From assembly GCA_024803745.1 (NCBI GenBank), contig JANJXV010000010.1, forward strand, positions 31,579,525-31,643,524: a stretch of DNA of 64,000 bases. The letters are read 5' to 3'. The DNA comes from Megascapheus bottae. Lineage: Eukaryota; Chordata; Mammalia; Rodentia; Geomyidae. The notes beneath the pieces were generated by a model. That model ran no database searches, was not told where the DNA came from, and saw nothing but the letters and a program-made list of their open reading frames with translations. How positions within the stretch are numbered: position 1 is the first letter of the stretch; the number at the start of each line of letters is the position of its first letter. The position numbers and the translations under genes were made by a program. Below, in pieces: positions 1 to 11,540 of the stretch.

Positions 1-1059
1 GTATTCTTTATTTATCAAAGAAGATAAGTTGTACTGTAAATTGGTGTATCAGATTCAGTCCCTCTGTATTAAAAGTTTGAAAATGTATTATATTCTTACT
101 GCTTAAAACCAGTTTTAGGGAAAGTTTAAAGATGATTGTGAAGACTTTGTTAATTCACTACAAATGGTTGAAATTTTACCGTGATGCTATCTCAGCTTAA
201 TTAATTTACTAATTAACAAAATACAGTCAGTTGTTGTTAACAAGGTTGCAATTTATTCCTTCCCAAACAAAAGAACTTGAAGCACAGTGGGAAAATAAAT
301 CACAAAAAGAAATGTATTTTGAGAGACTGGATGTTGTCAGCCTTAAACTTAATTGGGTAGATTCTGATTGTACTAATTCCATTTGACTGAAATGCTCTCA
401 GCTTAAGAAAAAATAAATAAATGCTAAATAAGACATGATACATTAATTCAGCTACCTTTTAATCTAGAAAAAAGGTAGACAACAATGTAGATAATTTTAT
501 AGGTGATAAATACTGGGATTTGGGGGAGTACCTTCTGGTTTACATCATTTTCTGAGATTTAGAGTTTTCATTAATGAAAGAATGCTTCCTCAGTTACTCC
601 CACTGCATCAGATTTGCTCCTCAAACCCTAAATGTCTCATCTACATAGACTGAATATGAACAGTGGTCCTTAGGTGAGCAGCATTACCATTGGAACACAA
701 GAACAGAAAGATCTCTGAAAGAGGGTGCAAGTTAGATTTGTATGTGGAAATGCCAGCTATAAGTTACTAGTGGAAAATGAAAAATATCATAAGATACATT
801 AAATTTAACAGATGAGTGAAAATTACCTAGTGTTGGTTAGAGTTTGGAGAAATAAGAGCTCTGTTATACTGCTGGATGGTCCTTTTAGAAAGTTATTTGG
901 CAATATCTAAAATCATTTTAAACGTGCTTACTCTGACACAACTTCATTTATAGGAAAATTCCTTCAGACGGCCTCACCTAAGTACAAGAAAGGGATAGGA
1001 ATTATCTTATTCTGTTTGAGCTACTTGAACAAAAGGCCTTCAACTGGACAATTCATAAA
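1..1059. other. Unique AT-rich intron sequence
   Basis: I see no open frame of note, no young repeat and no RNA gene here. Short A/T runs only. Confidence 0.5.
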
Positions 1060-1330
1060 CAATTTTACTGCTCAGAACTAGAGACTGGCAAGTTTGAGAT
1101 CGAGGTTCTCGCAGATACTATGTCTGGCAAGAGTTTGCTTTCAATGTCAAAGATGATGCCTTCTATCTGCATCCTGAATGGGTGGAAGATGGTAGCTACC
1201 TCCTTCATGTGTCTTCCAGTGACACTAATCCCTGTGCTCATGATCCACGCTCCTCTCAGAGGACCTCTTAAAACATCACACTGGGGATTAGATTTCAACG
1301 CATGAATTTTGTAGAGGTATGTTCAGACAG
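1060..1330 (-). repeat. MLT1-like LTR fragment (ERVL-MaLR)
   Basis: The plus strand reads like the reverse complement of an MLT1 LTR: a 'ctcagaactagagactgg' stretch, then 'cagatactatgtctggcaag', then 'gacactaatccctgtgctcatg', then 'cacactggggattagatttc', in the order expected of that old mammalian LTR. It is diverged. The two opposite-strand open frames of 61 and 77 codons across it are chance. Confidence 0.6.
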
Positions 1331-2371
1331 TAGCCGAATGTGTGTGTTCATTTCAGCAGTGTTTGTAATCTCAACAAACCGGGAAACAGATATTACATCT
1401 GTGTGTTCAGCTCTGAATGGGTGATTACATTGTTTCAAATACTTTTATCATCTTTAAGTCCTGTACAAAGGGGTTACCATTCAAAAAATAAGATAAAATC
1501 TTGATTTAAACATTTAACCCATTTACTTGATTAAATAGGCAAAAAGTGGTTTAAAAGAACAATAGATATAGTAAGGTTGTTTTTCACTTTCGTGAAGTAA
1601 ATAGTGTAGAAAAATATCTCACTGGGTACCTGCCACACTCCTGATCATAACTTACAGGGAAGAATTAGGCTGCCAAGTCTGAAATAGAGAACAGTACTTT
1701 TAGTTTTCACTTCTTAACCTCTTAACTATATTTGAATAACTTTATTTTTTATTTTGTCATTTAGGTAAAATTAGCTTTAAAACAATATTTTTTTACTATC
1801 TTTTAATCATATTACACATAATTCTATTGGAGATGCTGAGAAGTCCTATTTCATTTTGTTTAAAACATTCTTTAAAAAAACACATTAGAGTTGATTCAAC
1901 TTTACTATTAAAATGATGTTATTCTTGCCCACATTTATTAAAGTATTAGGATGAAAAATGCTAGACCCCTTAGGGATTCTTAATACCTTGAAGGATACCT
2001 TAATACCTTAGTACCTTAAAGGATAGTGCCATGAACCACCTATAATGTGATTGATAACAAGAATTCCAGATCCTTCCACTTTCAGGATTCTTAGTGGTGG
2101 AGTTAGTGATTGCAGTAGGATACAAAAACCATAATAAAGGTATATACTGAGACTTCACTGATCTCCTAATTGGAAAAGGGGTGGGGATGCAAGTGCAGTT
2201 GAAAATAACACATTTGGTGACACAATCTTATCTTTAGGAAAAGGAAACCTAAAAGCCACTGCTTTCATAATACAAATGATAGAAAATAGAGGTACAGAGG
2301 AATGTGAATGAGGAGAGACATTTTATTCTCAGTGTATTATATGGTAGATGGTGGGACAAGAACTAAGTTTC
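1331..2371. other. Unique AT-rich intron sequence
   Basis: No gene or clear repeat seen. A short run of near-duplicated 'taccttgaaggata' words lies near 1982-2025. Confidence 0.4.
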
Positions 2372-2556
2372 TCTGAACAGTTTCCTTTCTTTCTTTTTTT
2401 TTCTGGCTCGGGGCCTTGGTACTGTCTCTGAGCTTCTTTTGCTGCACGACTTGAGCCATAGCATTACTTCCAGCTTGTTCTGTGTATGTGGTACTGAGGA
2501 AGCGAACTTCATGCAAACTGGGAAAACACTCTACCACTAAGCCACACTCCCAGTCC
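2372..2556 (-). mobile_element. IDL-Geo SINE, old diverged copy
   Basis: A T/C-rich tail at the left is followed by the reverse complement of the Geo half ('gacttgagccatagcattacttccagc') and of the tRNA-like head (ends 'ccactaagccacactcccagtccc'). It is clearly diverged from the young copies in this window, and no target-site duplication is visible. Confidence 0.75.
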
Positions 2557-2624
2557 CTCTGAGGGATTTTTCTTAAGATCTCCAGGATAAAGACTTGTTA
2601 CTTTTATCAGAGAATGTATGTACT

Positions 2625-2790
2625 GTAGAGTTCAGCCTTATGTCATTGTTTTATTTAATTTCTTAAGCTGTAGTTTCCTCATCTGAAAAAGAAGAATACT
2701 AATTGCCTCAGAGGGTTGTTCTAAGTATTAAATGCAACAAAACACATAAAGCATATTGATTGGCCCACAATGACTGGTTTAATAAGATTA
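2625..2790 (+). repeat. MIR element
   Basis: The core 'gtttcctcatctgaaaaag' followed by 'cctcagagggttgttctaag' and 'acataaagcatattg' follows the order of the mammalian-wide MIR core and 3' part. Old and diverged. Confidence 0.65.
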
Positions 2791-3839
2791 TGGGTGTGGA
2801 GTTAGAAAGGTTGAGCAGCCTTGTTCTAGATTTTAATTTCATTACTTTATACTTTTTAAGTCGACATAAATTGTACTAAATTGGTCTGTAGATACTTCTC
2901 TTTGTTTTTCTTTTTAATGTGGAAATAAGTTTTAAAAGAAGATAAATATATTCTCTTGTAATTTGAGAATCAGCACATAATCATGTTGGAGTTCATTCCT
3001 TCCCAGAATTTCTTGGGCTCCTGCCTCTATTTCATGTGCAAACAGCAGATCTGATTTTGTGAGACCACTCTCTTTGGAGATATACCTTTGGGCCATGCAG
3101 GAAGTACAAAGCATACACTGCAGGGCATGAATTTTAAATTATAGGATTTGTTTACAGCCAATTTAATGGATCAGTTATGGCCTTAGAACTTATAACTATC
3201 TCTTTAAAAGAAAGCACATTATATTCTTATGAATAGCACTCAAAAATTACTAAAGAGTAAACTAGATGAAAAGACAATGCTTCATTGAGGTATGACAACT
3301 TCAACTTTTTAAAAAAATGAGCATTTTAGTGTATTATATATTAATGTTCTGAGAAGAGTGGGAGAATAAGACACTAGTAATCATTGCCAAGTGAGATACT
3401 AGCACACCTTTGAATTAAATTCAAAGTTTAAATAAACTTTCAAAATTTTAATATATAACCGATGACAATATGGGCTTAAAGCATCTTCCAATATCAATTT
3501 TTTTTAGATTAAGAAATACCTTTGAACTAGTTTTCACATCTGTGATAAAAGCATTAAGCTAGAAAAGGAGAGAATGTAGTAAGATAGTCATACGCTAGCT
3601 TCAGGGATTGACCAACTTTGATGTTTATGCTAAATCTGTCCAGTCAGTTTTGTTTGTAAATAAAGTCATTTCTATCTGTGTGGCTTGTATTATATCAGAG
3701 TATTCATTCAAGAAGTTAGTTGCAAATTCAACTGAGAGTTATTATCTGGCCTACACTATCTGTGTATTTACCATCTGGCTATTATAGGAAAAAAATCTTC
3801 TAATGCCTGTACTAGATTCAGTACTTTGTAAGTCATGTT
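2791..3839. other. Unique intron sequence
   Basis: No supported gene or recognisable repeat. A 60-codon minus-strand open frame near 2932-3114 has no recognisable features. Confidence 0.4.
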
Positions 3840-4060
3840 GAGGATTTGAGATTTAATCCTATATGCCTGGGGAGGTATTAAAGGGCTTGGAACAGGAAAG
3901 CAGGTGGCATGAAGAGATGTGGGCTTTGAGAAGACCAATCTGGCTATGTGAAAACGGAATTAGAGAAGAGAATCATGACTGGGCCTGTTGAGAGAAAGCA
4001 GTGCCTGTCACTGACAGTGGCAATGAGGAGAAGGGAGTTCAAAGTTTATTTTGAATTTTT
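3840..4060 (+). repeat. Ancient interspersed repeat, family not named
   Basis: The text 'gatttaatcctatatg ... gcttggaacaggaaagcagg ... gaccaatctggctatgtg' resembles a widespread old mammalian repeat ('...tttatcctgt...aagcagggg...atcactctggctg...'). A second copy appears at 46560-47000. I could not assign it to a named family. Confidence 0.4.
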
Positions 4061-4384
4061 AAAGCATAGTTTAGTAACATAATGATCATTAACATGAAAG
4101 AGAGGAAGAAGCCAGAGGTGAGCCTTGGGATTTGCCCCCAGACAACAAGGAGATTTCTGACTCTATTTTAAGAAACAGGAAAGACTAAAGGAGAGGAAAA
4201 AAAACCCCAGAATTTTCAGAACTAAGAAAGTGAGAAACTGACAACCAGTAAGAAACATGCTAGGTTTGATTTAAAAAAAAATAAAATCAAACAGCTCTCA
4301 CAAGTATTTCCGTTCTGGGCTGGACAAAAATCTTCCCTATATTCTCTCTATATAATCCCCTTTATAATTTCCTAATTCTGTTGT

Positions 4385-4620
4385 GAGCTATCAGCCCTCG
4401 TGGCACATGGCTGTATTCCTTCTCTTCAGGAGTCTGAGATCTGAAGACCGTAGTTCACAGCTGGCTGTGGCAGACTAGTTTGTTGTGTTCTGATGAAGCA
4501 GAAAGAACTAGACTGGAAGCCTGGCGTAACTGGTAGAGCACCAGCACAGGCCAACAAGTTGAATGAGAGTCCCAGGTCCTGAATTCCAGTCCTGATAACC
4601 CCAACCTCAACTCATAATTC
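4385..4620 (+). mobile_element. B1-Geo type SINE (7SL-like head plus Geo right half)
   Basis: The left part 'gtggcacatggctgtattcc...caggagtctgagatctgaag' is B1/Alu-like. The right part 'ggcgtaactggtagagcacc...aggtcctgaattccagtcc' aligns to the right half of IDL-Geo. Diverged copy. Confidence 0.6.
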
Positions 4621-4647
4621 TGCTCGTATTTCTTTAAGGTTCTATCT

Positions 4648-5313
4648 GTGAGTCTGCATATGTTTCAGGGTCTGTTTGAGACAAGTTTTGTCCTTTTGGC
4701 TGAGACCCCCCTGTTCCCCTCAAGCTTTATGAAAACATGTATTTACCCTGGGACATCCTGTTTCTGTGTTTATTTGCACTGTCAAAAGAAAACCAGAAGG
4801 GTTTTCAATGGTCTTTTAATTGGGCCTTACCCAGGTCCCTGGAGCAAAGGATTTATCTTGACTCACATTTCATTTTCCAGTCCCTTGATGCTGTTCTCCT
4901 TCCACAATGTGTACAAGGCAGCTTTGGTTTTCTCTGATGACAGTGCACTAAAATGTTCCACTTTCCCCATTTTCCTCAGCAGTGTGCAACCACCCCTTAT
5001 TATACATTGTTATTCTGGCCTACTCAGCACCGTGCCCTATATGGAAATTTGTGTGTTGAGTGGTATTATGATTGGACTATTTTCCTCAATTGAGCAAGGC
5101 TATTCCCTCGAGCCAGCAAGCACACTGGTTTGCCTCTGAGAATATCACTTTATCACTGTAGTTGCATAATTGGGTTCAGCTTCAGATTTGTTCAAAGGGA
5201 TTCTGTGGATGGATGAAATATCTTTGGGCTAGAGAATTTGACCTAAAGCTTTGCTCTAGCTCATTTGGTTCATTAAAGAGAAGTTATTGCTTTGACATTA
5301 TAAAATGTTGAAT
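4648..5313. other. Unique sequence with a 163-codon open frame, probably non-coding
   Basis: A plus-strand frame stays open over 4648-5139. Its product is Cys/Phe/Ser-rich, has no recognised domain or signal, and the frame has no splice-site context or codon signature that I can see. Roughly (61/64)^163 times several thousand frame segments gives an expectation near one, so chance explains it. Confidence 0.4.
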
Positions 5314-5332
5314 TTAAAAATACTCCATGTAA
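5314..5332. repeat. Target-site duplication of the inverted L1, left copy
   Basis: 19 bp identical to 5947-5965. Confidence 0.9.
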
Positions 5333-5946
5333 CCAATTTCAAATAACCAAATACAAATATCCAATATATCAGATAACAAAGTGAGATACTGTAACAATAT
5401 GAGATAACAAAGGGACAGCAAAAGAGATGAGAGATAACATAGTACATTAAGGACAACAATCACTCATTATATGGCTTTTGTTTCTATATCCTAGAGGTCC
5501 TTTCATTTAGCATCATACTATATGGCCTTATGTATCTAGGTTTTGCTCTATTGCAAATTGGATAGGGAAGGGGAGAAAACAGGATGAGAGGTGGGGGTGG
5601 GGGGGAGAGGGAAATGGGGACCAAGACATGAGAAAGGGTATCAATGTATGTGAATTAATGCACCTTCTATCTGGCGAATATAATGTAACCCTTCTTTTTT
5701 TCTTTTCTTTTTTCTTTTTTTTTTTGCCAGTCCTGGGCTTGAGCTCAGGGCCTGAGCATTGTCCTTAGACTTTCTCAAGGCTAGAGCTCTACCACTTGAG
5801 CCTCAGCACCACTTCTGACTTTTTTCTATGTATGTGGTATCGAGGAATCAAACCTGGGTCCTCGAGCATGCTAGGCAAGCACTCTACCACTAGGCCAAAC
5901 TCCCGGCCCATAATGTAACCCTTCTACTAATTACAATAAAAATATA
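5333..5946 (+). mobile_element. L1 3' end with 5' inversion (twin priming), SINE-interrupted
   Basis: Positions 5333-5557 match the family's 3' UTR in reverse orientation. Positions 5558-5695 and 5910-5946 continue it in forward orientation to the 'ttacaataaaaatat' tail. The two blocks meet at about the same consensus point, so the middle was inverted with almost no loss. A perfect 19-bp duplication (ttaaaaatactccatgtaa) at 5314-5332 and 5947-5965 brackets the whole insertion. The forward part holds a G-rich tract at 5592-5619. An IDL-Geo SINE later landed in it. Confidence 0.9.
5696..5909 (-). mobile_element. IDL-Geo SINE nested in L1
   Basis: Full-length young copy in reverse orientation: T-rich tail, reversed Geo half, reversed tRNA-like head ending 'actcccggccc'. 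A perfect 16-bp target-site duplication (ataatgtaacccttct) lies at 5680-5695 and 5910-5925. The SINE is therefore younger than the L1 it interrupts. Confidence 0.93.
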
Positions 5947-5965
5947 TTAAAAATACTCCATGTAA
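5947..5965. repeat. Target-site duplication of the inverted L1, right copy
   Basis: 19 bp identical to 5314-5332, directly after the L1 A-rich tail. Confidence 0.9.
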
Positions 5966-7164
5966 TCAGATGGTGAAGTTTTATTTATGGCAGTATCAAA
6001 ATAGTCTCATCTGCATTTGTGAGGAATTTTACAGGGTTACTGTGGTCAGTCGTACCTCCTTTTCTAATAAGATGGATGAAATTATCCTTCTTGGCAAGTT
6101 TTGACAGAAAAAACATATATGTGAGTATTTTAGCAAAAGTTATTAAATCAAAGGAACTATAATACTTATTATAATTTTAGCTAAACTCTGGAGAAGGCCC
6201 TCATGAAGGGAAAAAGAACAAACCAGTATTTGACTTTTTAATAAAATAGAATGCATATGGTTCAGTTGATCTTACGATTCTGAAGTGTTTTCCCTAACCC
6301 AGTTAAATAATATAAGGGCAAGTAACAACAGCAACAAAGAATTCATTAGGTACATTTAAAATATAAATCCATTTCTGTGTGAAAACTATATTTTAAATCA
6401 GGGATGCTTCATTTTTAAAAATAGGAATTTGTAATGTTTTATACTCTCCTATTCCCATACAGTAGTTATAAATATTAACGTAATTCAATAGATTCTTTTC
6501 ATTTCTGATATTTAATCTTCATATTATGGAGGGAATTCAATGTCCTGTACAATTCATGTGAATTCCTCTCATATAAATGAGCACATATATGAAACCTATA
6601 AGAACAATGATTGCTAAAAATACCAGGGCCCACAAATGATCTTAGAGAGTATAACAAAGCATTTTTAGCTCACTTAATAACAAGAAAATCATTGATAATA
6701 AGCCAAAGATCTTTTTAGGCTGAATGAGTCAATGCTGTCATATCTGAATATAAAGATGGCTTGATAATTTTGCACTGAGTTAAAGATGCTGATATGAAGT
6801 ATTGATAAACTTCAATAAAATGATTTCCTGTGGTAGGATTCTGTTCTTGAGTGTCTCAGTCCTTCAATTTACTCCATAGTATCTTACCATCAGATATTCT
6901 CTACTGTAGTTAAAAGCTTTGTTCAAAAAGTGATATGAGAATCCATAAAAAGAAAACCTGAATCTAACTTAAATATTCTCTCCTTAACACCTTATTCAGG
7001 TAGAAAGATACTGTTTAGCCACACATGAATGTGTAAGTATTGTGGTTTTTAACAAAACATCTTTTGACAATTTCTTTTTCTCTTTTTATTCTCAAAATGA
7101 GTAAGTGTGTATAGCTGGTAAGTTGAGAACATAAAATAATTTATGTTTAAGCAGTTATAAAATA
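5966..7164. other. Unique AT-rich intron sequence
   Basis: No gene, RNA gene or clear repeat seen. Confidence 0.45.
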
Positions 7165-7335
7165 ACATACTATGTTCTATGTGTAGTGCCAGGAGTTGGG
7201 GATATACCATGTCATTTCACCTTTATTAACATTTCTGAAAGACATATGTGCAGTAGAGTTAAGTAAATCTCAGAGAGATTAAGAAACTCATGGTCATAGG
7301 GCTTTTAGTCAAGTCACATGAAGATGCTGGTATTC
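7165..7335 (-). repeat. MIR element
   Basis: Reverse-orientation MIR order: 'tgtgtagtgccaggagttg', then 'cagagagattaagaaactc', then 'tcatagggcttttagtcaag', then 'ctggtattcaaac'. Old copy. Confidence 0.65.
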
Positions 7336-8287
7336 AAACATTTCTAATCTACAGAAACACAGCAGCAGTAGCACATACTTTAAGTAGCATATGGTTTAAT
7401 TTTAATCACTGAATTACAGTTTGAAGGTAAGTGTGTGATTTCAAAATCGATAGTCCTATGCTGGCTAATATTAATTATTTTTGACCACATATGCTAATAA
7501 AGACACAATCATGAATTATATTGTAAATAATTAATCACTCATTTAGCTTGAACCTATCATCTATGGCATGATTTGTATCATTTAATATCATCATGACATA
7601 AAAATGACAACTGCCAAAGTACAGCAGAGCTATGGCACATTTGCAGACCTTAACACATATTTTCTAAGTTAAATATCTCAGCTGGAGAACAGTTGTTTTT
7701 TCAACCCAGTATTAAAAAGAAATATATTGCACAAAGAGAACAGCAGGACTCTTTGAAGCATACATAACCTTGGAAATCAGGATCTGTATTGCAGGACATC
7801 ATTCAAAGCAGATGCATATTCTCCAGAGACCAGGGTAAAACTGCTGAGAATAAAAATACGGAGACTACTTGTACCTCTTTGAGAAGAAGGTTTGATAATA
7901 TAGTCAGATATTCCCCATGCTCTAGCCACGATACTGAGCATCCAAGGGAAAACTTCTGATCTGTCCCACTTGCCAAGGATTCACATATGTTCTTCATTGG
8001 CTTCCAGATTCAGCAATGAAATAGAGGGCTCATTAATTTTACATGACTTAAAGGGTAATGGTAACAGATACCTAAACTGTCTGAGAGATAAATAATTTGC
8101 TTTCAGATAATTACTTTACTCTGCCTGCTATGTGTATGATCAATACTAAAATTTTTATTTCTCAAAGGAGGCCATCAGGACCAGAAAGAAGTATATCAGG
8201 GTTGAATAAAGGATGGCTAGTTCTGAAAATATTGAAGTATGGAGTAAACACTCCTACTATGCTGCAATGTTCACGTGTTCATGTATA
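7336..8287. other. Unique intron sequence
   Basis: No supported feature. The short minus-strand open frame at 7803-7997 has no recognisable content. Confidence 0.4.
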
Positions 8288-8490
8288 TCATTTTTTTTTG
8301 CCAGTCCTGGAGTTTGAACTCAGGGTCTGGGCCCTGTCCTTGGACACGTTTTTGCTCCAGATCAGTGCTCTATGACTTGAGCCACAGCACTACTTCCGGC
8401 TTTTTCTGTGTACGTGGTACCGAGGAATCGAACGCAGGGCTTTGTTCATGCTATGGGAGCACCCTATCACTAGGCCATGCTTCTGGGCCC
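8288..8490 (-). mobile_element. IDL-Geo SINE
   Basis: 'ttttttttgccagtcctgg' at the left gives the reversed tail and 3' end. 'gagccacagcactacttccg' is the Geo half. 'taccgaggaatcgaac' and 'ctatcactaggccatgcttc' belong to the reversed tRNA-like head. Moderately diverged, with no convincing target-site duplication. Confidence 0.88.
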
Positions 8491-9673
8491 TCTTATGTTC
8501 AGTTTTGATCAAGATAAGAAAGGTTATTGGATGCATGGGATGCAGGATGAATAGGAATGTATATTCCCACTGAAGGAGAGAGCTAATTTTGGAGAAAGAG
8601 GCAGATTTTGCTGTCAGGACAGAACAGTTCTTTAGCCCCTGAGACATTCAGATTGATCTGAGTAAGAATAGTTGCCAGTGAGGAAAATGATGAAATCTTT
8701 CCTGAGGGAGCTCTAGGTAAAGGAATCATCTCATCTCTTCAGAACTGTGTCACAGACAAAAAATGGACCACAGTGAAGACTTGTCAGGTTCTTATCCAGC
8801 TCAAGTTTTTACTATATCTAAAGACCTGAGGCTCACAAGTTTGTCTTGAGTTTTACAATACTTTCCTTAATTTGCAAAGCCTCTGAGATGCCTCTAGAAT
8901 GATTAAAAAACACAGGCACTTGTCTGGGAAGCAGAGTTGCACACATTATTTTGAGCCCTGGCTTGCAACTCAGAGTGTTGACAGCTTCACTTCAGACTGC
9001 AGTAGGGACTTAACTTCAAGATCCTTCAATACAGCTCAGTCCCACAGAGACAGCCCTTTTTTGTTTCTATCTCCCTTAACAGATTGACATAGTTATAGGT
9101 ATTAAGGAAATTGCAAGCTGTACTTGCTACATTTGCAGTCCAGAAGATGAGGTCTTCATTCAAAACAAGGTTCTCATGTGGGTGCGTGGATTCAGAGTTC
9201 AGCGGATGCTAAATTTCTAAAGAAACCATAAAATTCCACCTGATTTCATTTTAGATATTTAAAAAATATGACTGAGCTACCTCACTTTATATGAGAGCCT
9301 CTCATAAACAGGAACCATGGATACTAGCAATTGCTCATATCTGTGTCCTACAGAGGTGGTAGGAGCTGTTGAAGAGTCACAGAGCACACAATAAACAAAT
9401 TACAGACATTATACTAATCCTGTAGCACAATCTGGAGCCCCTTGTCATCCAGGGTTTTCTCCTTCTTCTTTATTTCTCCCTCTCCCCTATTCCCTGGGAT
9501 GTCCCAAATTTTCTGTTCAGTTAAGTAGAGCCAAGAAACTCTCATTTTTCTAATTACCAAACTGGTACTCACAAGACAAAGGAATCATTGTGTTAAAAGG
9601 ACAGTGATTATAAATAATGGCAACATTGTTGACAATGTATTTAATGTGCTAGGTTGTTTCTTATAGAATAGTT
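8491..9673. other. Unique intron sequence
   Basis: No gene or repeat recognised. Confidence 0.4.
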
Positions 9674-9688
9674 GCATATCTATTTCTT

Positions 9689-9883
9689 TTTTTTTTTCCA
9701 GTCCTGGGCTTGAGCTCAGGGCCTGAGCACTGTCCTTGGACTTTCTCAAGGCTAGAGCTCTACCACTTGAGCCTCAGCACCACTTCCGGCTTTTTTCTAT
9801 GTATGTGGTACCGAGGAATCGAACCCGGGTCTTCATGCATGCAAGGCAAGCACTTTAACCACTAGGCCAAACTCCCGGCCCCA
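9689..9883 (-). mobile_element. IDL-Geo SINE, young copy
   Basis: Complete reversed element ending 'aaactcccggcccca'. A perfect 15-bp target-site duplication (gcatatctatttctt) is at 9674-9688 and 9884-9898. Nearly identical to the copies at 5.7, 12.2, 15.5 and 28.1 kb, indicating recent activity. Confidence 0.95.
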
Positions 9884-9898
9884 GCATATCTATTTCTT

Positions 9899-10589
9899 AA
9901 CCTTTGTCAGTGGGGAGGACAGAGGGATTGTGTCAATTTCTACCAGTTTACCTTGCTGATTTTTCCCTCTTTCCTTTCCATTGGCAAACTTGCTCCCTTA
10001 CAAAGCCAGCTGGTACTGGAGTTTCTCCTTGTTGTTTTCTTACAAAACTGGCAGCAGTGTTTTCTGTTGCTCTCAACTATGACCTACCTGTACAGGTCAG
10101 GTCTGTGCAATGATTCATTACAAACTGATCTAATTCTCACTCGTGGTTGAATAGTCGATAGAAAACTATTCTAAGTCACCAAGACATCTGGCTTTTAAGT
10201 TCTGGACTAACTCCTGGCCAACCTGAAGGCCTTTTTGTAAATCTTTACCTCCCACTCAGGCCAACACTACAAGTGAAAATATCATTGTCAGAGTGCAGTG
10301 CAAGCAGAAGACAAAGGTGGAGTGTTGACGCGCAGAGAGACTTGAGGTATTTAATGTTCAGGCCTCATTTCCTAGAGAAGATGCTGTATAAATCTGTAAT
10401 TGGGAAAGGTTTATAGCTATAGAAATGCCAGGCAGCTGTAAACTCCAGATTTTCTTTATCCTTTTGTTCACTGCTTCTTGGACATTTCATGACTCATTTA
10501 CATTTATTGAACTTTTTGGCACCCCAGAAGAAAGTTAAGTACTAGGTCGTGCTAAAGTTTCTGATTTATTTATGGATTCCAGTGTTCGA
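9899..10589. other. Unique intron sequence
   Basis: Two overlapping short plus-strand frames at 9904-10150 have no recognisable content. No repeat seen. Confidence 0.4.
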
Positions 10590-10663
10590 AGACTGGGATG
10601 TAGCCCAGTGGGAGAATACTTGTGCTGCATTCAGGAGGCTCTTGATTTGATCCCCATGGCTAT

Positions 10664-10665
<2 letters not shown>
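10590..10665 (+). mobile_element. ID-like tRNA-derived SINE monomer
   Basis: 'gactgggatgtagcccagtg' carries an A-box-like word and 'cttgatttgatccccatgg' a B-box-like word, at tRNA spacing. There is no Geo half. It runs straight into a CA repeat that probably grew from its tail. Confidence 0.65.

Positions 10666-10699
<34 letters not shown>
10666..10699. repeat. (CA)n microsatellite
   Basis: About 17 CA units at the 3' end of the ID-like monomer. The resulting Thr-His repeat frame is not a gene. Confidence 0.97.
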
Positions 10700-10702
<3 letters not shown>

Positions 10703-10704
10703 TA

Positions 10705-10963
10705 CTGCTTTCTTTTTTGTTTTGTTGGTCATGGGGCTTGAATTCTGGACCTAGGTGCTATGCCTGAGTTCTTTTGCTCAGGGCCAGTGCTTTACCACTT
10801 GAGCCACAGCTCTGTTTCCAGTTTTCTGGTGGTTAATTGGAGATTAACTGGAGGAAATTCTCAGGGAATTTCCTACCTGGGATGGCTTTGAACCATGATC
10901 CTCAGATTTCAGTCTCCTGAGTATCTAGGATTATAGGTCTGAGCCACAGTTACCAGGCCAAAA
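10705..10963 (-). mobile_element. B1-Geo type SINE
   Basis: From the left comes the reversed Geo half ('accacttgagccacagctctg'). Next is the conserved joint 'ctggtggttaattggagatt'. Last is a reversed 7SL/B1-like head ('cagtctcctgagtatctagg', 'attataggtctgagccac'). The joint carries an extra block near 10850-10872. Confidence 0.85.
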
Positions 10964-11127
10964 ATACTGCTTTCTATTTAGAACAATTACTGAGTGGCTA
11001 GTGTTTGTTATGCATTTTGTTAGATATATAAGTACTATATAAAACTTATACATGAAAATAGTTTAGCCAGACATAGTGGCCCATGCTTGACATTGTATCA
11101 TTTTGTACCTTTCATTTTCTCACATAT

Positions 11128-11208
11128 GGTATATATCTATATATCTATATCTATATCTATCTATATCTATCTATATATACTATATATATAAATATATATA
11201 TATAAATA
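11128..11208. repeat. (TATC)n/(TA)n simple repeat
   Basis: Interrupted ATCTAT and TATA units over about 80 bp. Confidence 0.9.
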
Positions 11209-11540
11209 TTTTTTTCCAGGAGCCAGGGTTGGGCTGGCTTGGTTGGCAATCTATCACATAAACCATGCCTTTAGTGTAACTTTCTGTTGGATTTTGTTTG
11301 GAGACAGGGCCTCTAGACACTTCTGCTGTTTCTGGTCGCAAACCTTAATCCTCAAGATCATCATTCTGAATAAGTAGGATTACAGCTACTCAGGAAACAG
11401 ATCTGGGGATCTCAGTTCCAGCTAGTCCAGAAAAGTCCCCACAAGACTCTTATCTCCAATAAACTATGCAAACAAGCCAGAAGTGGCACTGTGGACAGCA
11501 CCCATGCCCTGAGTTCAAACCTTAGGAAAAGTTAAAAAAA
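11209..11540. repeat. Old SINE fragments, mixed orientation
   Basis: The part near 11290-11375 reads as a reversed 7SL-like monomer ('ggagacagggcctctagac'). From about 11380 a plus-strand B1-Geo follows ('acagctactcaggaaacaga', 'agccagaagtggcactgtgg', 'catgccctgagttcaaacc'). Confidence 0.55.

Noticed and set aside
1065..1305. Overlapping opposite-strand open frames of 61 and 77 codons
   Set aside because: They lie over an MLT1-like LTR remnant and match no protein.
4648..5139. 163-codon plus-strand open frame
   Set aside because: No recognised domain, homologue or splice context. A length like this is expected about once by chance in a window of this size.
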